A DNA stretch of 64,000 nt from Panorpa germanica (Eukaryota; Arthropoda; Insecta; Mecoptera; Panorpidae): NCBI GenBank assembly GCA_963678705.1, contig OY783204.1:21338759-21402758 (forward strand), in the 5' to 3' direction. Below, piece after piece: positions 57,208 to 64,000 of this stretch. The notes beneath the pieces are model-generated. The model made no database searches, was not told where the DNA came from, and was given only the letters and a program-made list of their open reading frames with translations. Made by a program: the position numbers and the translations under genes. Each line of letters opens with the position of its first letter. Positions within the stretch are counted from its first letter, which is position 1.

Positions 57208-57440
57208 TAAGGACGTACACACATAAGGCGACTGATTGCAAACCTTAGCCCCGAATCTGCCCGAACCGAATGAGAATGGAACTGTGTTGTTAGTAAGAGA
57301 ACGAACGCGTATACGAGTGAGAGAAAACATACGGCGCGAATGAAACTAAACTGGTTTGGAGTACGTTTTCAGCGACTCTGTTTCTCGGTTGCAGGGCCAA
57401 GCTTGGTTGCATGCTTTTGAGCCTTGTGTGGACGGCATAA
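57208..57440 (+). mobile_element. GGACGGC-ended MITE, complete copy
   Basis: Left end TTAAGGACGTACACACATAA-GGC, right end GCCTTGTGTGGACGGC, an imperfect inverted repeat of about 18 bp. The interior matches 16283-16480 in reverse. It contains GAATCTGCCCGAACCGAATG and is less AT-rich than its flanks. TTAA precedes the left end but not the right, so the duplication is unresolved. Confidence 0.7.
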
Positions 57441-57644
57441 TTGGGTTGATTCATATTTTTCTATTGGTTTCTTTAAAAGTTTTCTTAGTTATTAATTGTC
57501 TTATATTAGTTACCTTGACATATAAGTATATGTAGAATAGTTATTAATACCTACTTAACTAATTATCGTCTTTATATTAGTAATAATATTTTTGTTATAC
57601 AGGATACTATTACTATTCATATTTTTCTTTAATGTTTTTGCTAT

Positions 57645-58250
57645 TAGGCACTTTATTCTTCCGCCTTAAATCATTAAATTACTTATCATTGTGTTTCATT
57701 ACATTTTATTTGTGATTCTTGTTTTGTTTACCCATTCTCACTAATTCTTACTTTAAAGAAAAAAGAAAAATTTAAATAAAACAGAAAAATTTAAACCCCT
57801 ACTGCTTCTCTTTTCCTACTACTCTCCCTCCTGTTTCTACTCTGCCATTCTTTCTCTTTCCTCGCTCCTTCTCTCTATCTCCACCATCCATCGCTTCCCT
57901 TCACTGTCACCCTTTAATAACTGCACAATCTTCTTTTTACTTTTTACTTTTTACTCTTTCCTCACATAATCCCTATTTTCACCAGTATCTGCTTCTTCTA
58001 TATTCTTCTTATGTTCCTTGTCTCTTTTCCTGGTATGTATTTTGGTATCCCTCTCTTCCAAATCCTCTTGTTCCTCTTTAATCCTCTTTCATAGGATTTG
58101 CTGTTATCAATTTTTTAAATTCTTAAATTCCTGCTCCTTTGCCTCTTTTATCGCCATTCCGTTTCTTTCGAAGTACACCTTTCTCTTTTTCGTTCCTCCT
58201 CTTCCACCCTCCTTATACTACGTATTCCCAGTACAGTACAGTACACCCTA
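57645..58250 (-). repeat. purine-rich LINE 3' remnant, minus strand
   Basis: The minus strand carries the same sequence as 9820-10075 (GAAGGGAAGCGATGGATGG, GGAGATAGAGAGAAGGAGCG, TTTAAGGCGGAAGAAT, GTGCCTAATAG), extended upstream to about 58250 by further charged-coding purine-rich sequence. The plus-strand frame 58018-58251 is its shadow. Confidence 0.55.
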
Positions 58251-58347
58251 GTATACTATGTTATGTTTTAATATTTCTGTTAAATGCTAATTTTAGTTAA
58301 AGATTTGTCACATGTTTTTAGAAGTAGCATTATTTAAGACAAAATTA

Positions 58348-58490
58348 ACCATTCGTAAAATATACTGGCTAATGAGCACGAATTTCCACTTATCGATAGA
58401 AAACAAACTAATAGTATATAAATATATACTTAAATCAATAAGATCTCATGGGTTACAATTTTGGGGTGCATTAGCTAACAGAAATCGCGC
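58348..58490 (+). pseudogene. LINE reverse-transcriptase thumb fragment
   Basis: The peptide RKIYWLMSTNFHLSIENKLI, VYKYILKSIRSHGLQFWGAL, ANRNRALI matches the segment after the RT palm in jockey-group ORF2: (K)LRxLYWLLxxxSxLSIxNKLLIYKxILKPIWTYGIQLWGxAxxSN. Only about 50 codons survive in an otherwise closed neighbourhood, so it is a small relic. Confidence 0.8.
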
Positions 58491-58909
58491 ATTAATTCTT
58501 TGGATTACATAACTCTTTTTATCAATTCGTTTTGTTTCATTATTTAAACATAGTTTTTTATTTGCTGTACATCGTTGCATTTACGTCACACGACATGAAA
58601 AGATTTTAAACTCGTACTTACACTTCGATAACCTTCGCAACAATCTTTACTTTACTTCGTAAACTTCATTTTATTTCAATTTTTATTTTATTTATGATTT
58701 ACATCATAATTTAATTTGCTTGCAATTTCTCCATTTTGCTTTAACGTTTATAGATAAAGAATTGAATTAATAATTCTAGGAACTACTGAAATTGAATGCA
58801 TTGCACAGTTTGTGATAAAACGGCAAGCTGTACACAAATATATATATACAGGCCGGAAATCCTCTAATTTGTTGTTGTATTGGTAACTGGCTCGGCCAAC
58901 TGGCTTACT
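58491..58909. other. unassigned AT-rich spacer
   Basis: No gene or repeat family recognised. Confidence 0.35.
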
Positions 58910-59215
58910 AACTATTATTAATTATTACGACATATTAACAAGGGATCCAACGTTATTAAAAATTGAAATACATGTAATGTCACGTCCGGTAAGTTGTCAT
59001 CTCTCTTATACAACAGAGTGTAAAACCCTTCCTTTAATAGTGCGACATGTTACGTCATAAATATGGCCGACATCTGTAGCGCTAAAACTACAATTCAAAT
59101 TTATAATTGCTATATCGCCAACAACATTTAAATATTTAATAAAATAAAAACGCCAATATACATTTATTAACATCTATTTCAATCAAGAATTAAAAAATCC
59201 GCCCCTAAAAAATGA
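58910..59215 (+). repeat. second-subfamily relative of the AATGGGC family
   Basis: AAGGGATCCAACGTTATT, TTACGTCATAAATATGGCCG, ACATCTGTAGCGCTAAAACT, AATTGCTATATCGCC, AACGCCAATATACATTTATT and CCGCCCCTAAAAAATGAGAT. It pairs with 34203-34530 (inverted) as the same subfamily; both end at CCCCTAAAAAATGAG rather than in the AAGCCCATT terminus. Confidence 0.7.
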
Positions 59216-60219
59216 GATCAACTCAGATGAACGTTGACTTATAAAAGTACGATTTCTTAGTATCAGAGGTTATTAAGACGTCGCCAATACTAAATATTTT
59301 TCCAAGAATATCTCTATCAGAATTAGGTTAGTCCTCCATTGCTGATTTCATTATCTATTTTAGATCACTGAGGCGTCCTCTAGGTAAATAATTAAATTCA
59401 TTTTCGCAACAAGCATCTTAGAACTAATTGAACAATCCATGAGTATATTGACAGATTCAATATTTTGACGATTTTATTAATCCCTTTGTTATTAAATATC
59501 AAAGGGTGGAATTCAATACCCTGTAAGCTTTTAACCGGTTGCGAATAAAATATACATGCACCCCACCCTCTAATTCTTTTCCCACCTCCTCTCACTCTCC
59601 TTTATACTTATAATGTGCTCTAAAAGTTCCATTATAAATCGTTTTGTGTTCGTGATTTGTCTGATTGCCCCTTTCCCTCTCTTGCTCTCTTTTGCCGGTA
59701 ATTTAAATTTGTTATTTCGAAGAGGGTTGTAAATTGAGGGGTTCTGAGTTTAGAAGGAAGTTAAAGGGGGGGATAGAGGGCGAGATACATGTCTTTAATT
59801 ACTTTAAAAACAAACAAAATTATGCGAAATGAAACATAAATAGAAATTATATTGAATTGAGAATAAGTTAAAACTTTGTTGTTATTGTTTTCGTTTCGTT
59901 TGAGTAGGGGTTGTTGTTGGAGGAAGCCATAGTTGGAAGGAGGGTGACGGTGAACAAGAGGAGGGAGTGTTACGTGGTATGCAGACTCGCAGTTTGTGTT
60001 GAGAAGTATTGAAAGTTTTATTTCGACTGCGATAAGTTGAGAAATTATTGTAAACTTAATAAAAACAAAATAGAAACTCGCTAGATTTCTTTTATTACAT
60101 AACTGTTGGATTGATTTAATAACATATTTTAATAAAAGGTACTTTATTTAAAAATTCCTATTAAAAAATCTGTAATATTTAAAAATTAAAACCGTAAATA
60201 CATGATTTTATGCCAAATA
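59216..60219. other. unassigned spacer
   Basis: No gene or repeat family recognised in about 1 kb. Confidence 0.35.
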
Positions 60220-60221
60220 TA

Positions 60222-60441
60222 GTGTCTTTCAACAAAGGCGATCATTTTATGAATATTGCAACAAGAGCGGTTATGTTAAAACAATAGATAAACGCAATAT
60301 TTCCATCAAAAGAGGTTATATTTTTATTTCAATCTAAGGTACTAACTCTGAAGTTAATAATGAAACAAAATATCTGCGGAATATCACAGAAATATTGCGT
60401 TTTTCTAAGGATTTAAAATGACCGCACTTATTGAAAGACCA
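60222..60441 (+). mobile_element. GGTCTTTCAA-family MITE, complete copy
   Basis: A 220-bp element flanked by TA. Left end GTGTCTTTCAACAAAGGCGA-TCATTTTA, right end TAAAATGACCGCACTTATTG-AAAGACCA, i.e. about 28-bp inverted repeats. An inner pair of inverted repeats, AAACGCAATATTT (about 60290) and AAATATTGCGTTT (about 60391), gives a second hairpin. TA flanks and this terminus suggest a Tc1/mariner-type source. Confidence 0.85.
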
Positions 60442-60696
60442 TATATATAAATATAATAACACAATTATTATACTGCAATGAAACCATAATAAATATAGAA
60501 AAAAACTAGCGCGTCATCAATTGTTCTAACTTGATTGTTTATTAATTAACTATAAATCATGTTACTAACTAATTCAAGCAAAAGTAAAAAAAAAAGTAAC
60601 AAGTTTTGAAGTGAAACTTCTATTGGTACGAAAATTTTAATCGTAATAAAAATATATTGTTAACTTATTATGGTTTATCGAGGTAAATATGTATAT

Positions 60697-60775
60697 TTTT
60701 TCATTTAATTTATTTAACATTTATTTCCGATACTGAGTCCTATTACCTCTACAGGCTTGTATTTATATTATTTAC
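60697..60775 (-). repeat. SINE 3' fragment
   Basis: TTTATTTAACATTTATTTCC, GATACTGAGTCCTATTACC and GGCTTGTATTTATA match the SINE's 3' end on the minus strand (compare 27223-27300). Confidence 0.6.
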
Positions 60776-61721
60776 GTCATGAACTTACAGATATAGAGAA
60801 CAAGTTGTTTCTTATTATTTTTAGTGGTGTATACCCTTAAGGATAATTACATCCGCATGTTTATCTAACTTATATACTTGACAACACTTCAGGGTAGCTG
60901 TATGCAAGATGCACCCTTCTTGAAATAGATATACGTTTGAGTAGGATCTCAGAGGTTCGTGATTATTATCACGCTTGAATAAATCTCCAACAGAGCAATA
61001 GTAATTGTGTTACTCCGGAAATGTGACACTGAATAACGTGCTTGGAGTTATGCGTTCTGGGATTCCGGGTGTGTCTGTGTTCCCTGGCTTCCGTTACCGG
61101 ATTCTCCATGTCTGCTGCTACGACAACGGCTGTGGCTAGAGCAAGGTTAAGCTCCAAGTGACTGAAGCTTTAATAAATGCATTCTGGGAACCCCTCTCCT
61201 TACAACGACAATGATCCCTTTTGGTCTAGGTCGACGTAGCTGTGTTTCTTCCCACTTTGAAGAATATCAAAAAGCGAGCAGGAATTTGGTGTTAATTATC
61301 TTATTTTCGTAATATTTAATGCAAAATACAAGAGCTAAAAGCGTTGCCGTGGTACAATAACATTCAAAAATTATATTGCATTTGAGTAGTAGGAGTGTAA
61401 CAATTTATAACTAATTATACTAAAACTTTTGTCGAAGTTTGTACCAACATAGTCGTAATATATAAAAAGCCTATGCACATATACTATCAATGTTCAATTT
61501 TTTCATGACGCACTTCAAGGATCCAACTTCTCAGGTAACTTTATTAGAAAATATATCTATTTATTTCTTTTATTAAAAATAAAAATACTGGTGTAACTAC
61601 AAGACAAATATTTTTCTTCTCATTCACTCTCATTGCTATAATTGGAAATGATTCAAACTGAGATTAAATTAATCATTGATTAATGAAAATTACATAATGA
61701 TATGTACAACTTTTCTGACGA
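60776..61721. other. unassigned spacer
   Basis: 60990-61260 is less AT-rich than its neighbours, with a short minus-strand frame (60969-61157) that I do not recognise. Confidence 0.3.
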
Positions 61722-61797
61722 AACAGTGCGCGAGAGAATTGATACTTAACGCTGACTGCTGTACCTTCGGGTTGGATTTTTGGACCAAGCAAAAATT
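61722..61797 (+). repeat. old SINE copy, head portion
   Basis: ACGAAACAGTGCGCGAGAGA-ATTG (A-box region), ACTTAACGCTGACTGCTGTA-CCTTCGGGTTGGAT (degraded B box) and TTTGGACCAAG follow the SINE head. The rest of the SINE appears about 560 bp farther on, at 62357-62478. Confidence 0.7.
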
Positions 61798-62281
61798 TAT
61801 TAGCAGTGTTATCGAGTCGGAGTCGCAAGCATTTCTGATCGGAGGAGCCGGAGGATAATAATGAAAAATTTTAATATCATCTTAAGCCAGATATACTAAT
61901 ATATGAAACAAAACCTACTAATATTTAACTTAAAATTGGTCTTATTTTATAGATAACTTTGTTCCTTAATATTGTATTTTTTAAATTTTACAAACCTTAA
62001 AAGAATAAATAACAACGAATAAGAATCCCAAAAAGTTTTATGATAAAGTTAGTGGGCAAAAGAAAAACTTATTTTTCAAAAATACGGAAGAGAGGTCTCA
62101 GAAAGTTGTACTTAAGTATTTAAAATTCTTTACACTGTGTCCTTAAGCAGTTTTATGAGTGTCCAAATGCGCAAAAGGTCACAAACATTACAAAATTAGT
62201 AAAATTGTTAACATCATTGACAATTTTTTTTTTTGTTAGATATAAACCTATAATAACAAGACTATATTCAGCAGGTTTATA

Positions 62282-62318
62282 TTTCATTTCGGAGTCGGAG
62301 TCGGAGTCGGAGTCGGAT
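62282..62318. repeat. GGAGTC hexamer microsatellite
   Basis: About four to five tandem GGAGTC units. A related CGAGTCGGAGTCGC lies at 61815. Both are inside the interval separating the two halves of the old SINE. Confidence 0.85.
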
Positions 62319-62356
62319 GAATAAAATTCATCGACGTCGGTTATTTTTTTTACCGA

Positions 62357-62478
62357 ATCCGCAGCCCTACTTGTTAGGCAGCGATGTAGTGACATATATG
62401 AGTCAATGACACTATAACAATTGTCAGCATAGAAGAAGCTTATCGGTGATAAGACTCAGCATCGTAAACAGGACGACG
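62357..62478 (+). repeat. old SINE copy, tail portion
   Basis: CTTGTTAGGCAGCGATGTAG, CATATATGAGTCAATGACAC, ATCGGTGATAAGACTCAGCA-TCG match the SINE body and 3' end in order. Confidence 0.7.
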
Positions 62479-63211
62479 ATAAAAAGAATAATTAGTTATT
62501 TTGCTTTTTGTTTTATATAAACACCAGTTTATTATATTTGCTGGATAAATATTTATTATTTTCTGGCCACACTCTAAAAAGTATTAATTAACTGAAGCTA
62601 TCACCACCCTACCCCACCCCTCCCTACATTACGAACTGGCCATATACGAGTATAGGATATCCAATAATTGGAATTTTAGGATTTCATCAATATGCCAAAC
62701 CAAGCGGATCGTTTGTATTGGTTTAATCAATGAACGCAATTCTCAACCCGATAATTTATTTATTTTATTTGGTAGCACAATGGCAGCACACACAGCATCA
62801 AAACACAATACTAGCATGCAGAGCATCCTGAATTCAACTACCAGTTACGTCACTGATGTTCACTGACTGACCGCTGATGTTTTTGACCAGGTTTTGTTGC
62901 AGCATCTAGTGCAGATTGTCTATCATGAAATCTATATTTGTGTAAAGCTTTAACATTCATAATATGGAACCTATTTTAATGTATTATATGTAAAACCACT
63001 GCTACATTTTCTGTGAGCCGTTGGGCTTGTGGTTACGTCAACATTCTGTGTACCCCCCCCCCCCCCCCCATATGATATAACTAACACTGAAAACACACCA
63101 GTAAATAATAGTCAGGCGAAGCGTTTCAAAAAGCGTGGATGTTTTGAAAAGTGAAAAACAAATACAGAAGCAGGGGGAATGAGAAACACCACTGTACAGT
63201 GATTAGCTAAC
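62479..63211. other. unassigned spacer with poly(C) at about 63053-63070
   Basis: An 18-base C run interrupts AT-rich sequence. Nothing else recognised. Confidence 0.4.
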
Positions 63212-63823
63212 AATGGGCTTGTGTCCTCATTTTTTAGTGGTCGATTTTTCACTTGTTGATTGAAATTGATGTTATAAAATGTGTATTGGCGTGTCTATTT
63301 TAATAAATATCTAAATGTTGACGGAGATATAGCAATTAAAAGTTTGAATTGTAGTTTTAGCGCTAGAAATGATCGGTCATCTTTTTATGACGTGAAATGC
63401 ATTTTAACGTCAGTTATTTGTTCTGTAGCTGTTGGTAGTCAAATAATCAAGTCTAGTCAAAGAATAATAAGTTTTCATTTTAGTTAACCCTGCTAAAGCA
63501 GACATAGTATTGAAATTTTATTGTTCCTTGAAATAGCAGTAAATAATATTTGATATTTTGATATATAAATACATATAGCACAGATTTATGAGCCGTAAGG
63601 TTGGTAGCCTTACACAAGGATTGTGATGTCACATGCATTTGGAATGTGTACTACGTTGAATTCCTTTAATACTTAAAGAGACAAAATGACTTTTTTATTT
63701 GTTAATATCTCCAAATATATAATGAGTTATTAAAAAATAATTGAACATTTGAGGTTCTAGTAACCCACTTATCAATATATAGTACACTTTTATAGAAATT
63801 AAGACATAGGACATAAGCTCATT
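63212..63823 (-). mobile_element. AATGGGC-family element, copy G
   Basis: 612 bp, left end AATGGGCTTGTGTCCT, right end AGGACATAAGCTCATT (two mismatches). It lacks about 25 bp of the GAGTAGGTCAGTGCTGTGGT segment. Same orientation as A, E and F. Confidence 0.92.
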
Positions 63824-63925
63824 ATGTTCATCTCAACCAAATGTTTTAGAGTTTATTATAACAACGGCAATTTCAATAGCACTGGGTTCTTTTCTATTCA
63901 AAGAAATACTGTTTTAGAGCGCATT

Positions 63926-64000
63926 TTTTTCATATAATTTATTTAACGTTGGTATATTTCCGATGCTGAGACCTAACACCGACGACCTTCTATATAATCA
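63926..64000 (-). repeat. SINE 3' end, cut by the window edge
   Basis: ATTTATTTAACGTTGGTATA, TTTCCGATGCTGAGACCTAA and CACCGACGACCTTC match the 3' end of the SINE on the minus strand (compare 27223-27270). The head lies beyond the window. Confidence 0.8.

Noticed and set aside
63053..63070. Run of 18 C
   Set aside because: Could be real, but long homopolymers are frequent sequencing or assembly artefacts; no function inferred.

Overview
The window looks like an arthropod, most likely insect, nuclear intergenic region. It is very AT-rich and has no bacterial-style gene spacing. Almost everything recognisable in it is transposable-element DNA of insect type: I-clade and other jockey-group LINEs, mariner, hAT, TA- and TTAA-flanked MITEs, a tRNA-derived SINE and an RTE-like 3' end. 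I found no convincing host protein-coding exon, tRNA gene, rRNA gene or CRISPR array. The insect order cannot be settled from what is here.

The only intact long genes belong to one full-length non-LTR retrotransposon at 2222-7968. ORF1 (2425-3852) is a Gag-like protein with three CCHC knuckles. ORF2 (4059-7787) carries endonuclease, reverse transcriptase, RNase H and a C-terminal Cys/His knuckle. The element starts with CAGT, ends in a TAAA-type A-rich tail and is flanked by a perfect 12-bp target-site duplication. It therefore looks like a recent, possibly still competent, insertion. The ORF1 protein would package the RNA; the ORF2 protein would nick the target, reverse-transcribe the RNA from its 3' end and remove the template.

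The rest is a layered set of older elements. A ~610-645 bp family with 16-bp terminal inverted repeats (AATGGGCTTGTGTCCT) occurs as seven near full-length copies (13.1, 14.5, 24.1, 29.4, 38.6, 47.4 and 63.2 kb), plus diverged or broken relatives. Three hAT-type elements carry exact 8-bp target duplications (10.9, 17.5 and 54.1 kb). There are also a mariner deletion derivative with 112-bp inverted repeats (25.9 kb), a second Tc1/mariner-type element with DUF4817-like and DDE_3-like fragments (36.7 kb), and a mariner relic (12.8 kb). A tRNA-derived SINE is present in about eight full, split or partial copies. Several small palindromic MITE families occur (CCCAGTAAAC, GGTCTTTCAA, CATTCCCACTCA), with purine-rich LINE 3' remnants and short LINE coding fragments (49.7, 51.3 and 58.3 kb).

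Insertions sit inside insertions. The clearest case is 35.2-36.2 kb: a SINE is split by a TTAA-flanked palindromic element, which is itself split by a TA-flanked MITE. Unassigned spacer between elements is AT-rich, with microsatellites at 20.7, 26.8, 28.2 and 41.7 kb and a 23-bp minisatellite at 33.1 kb. All similarity calls were made by eye, so copy boundaries in diverged elements are approximate.
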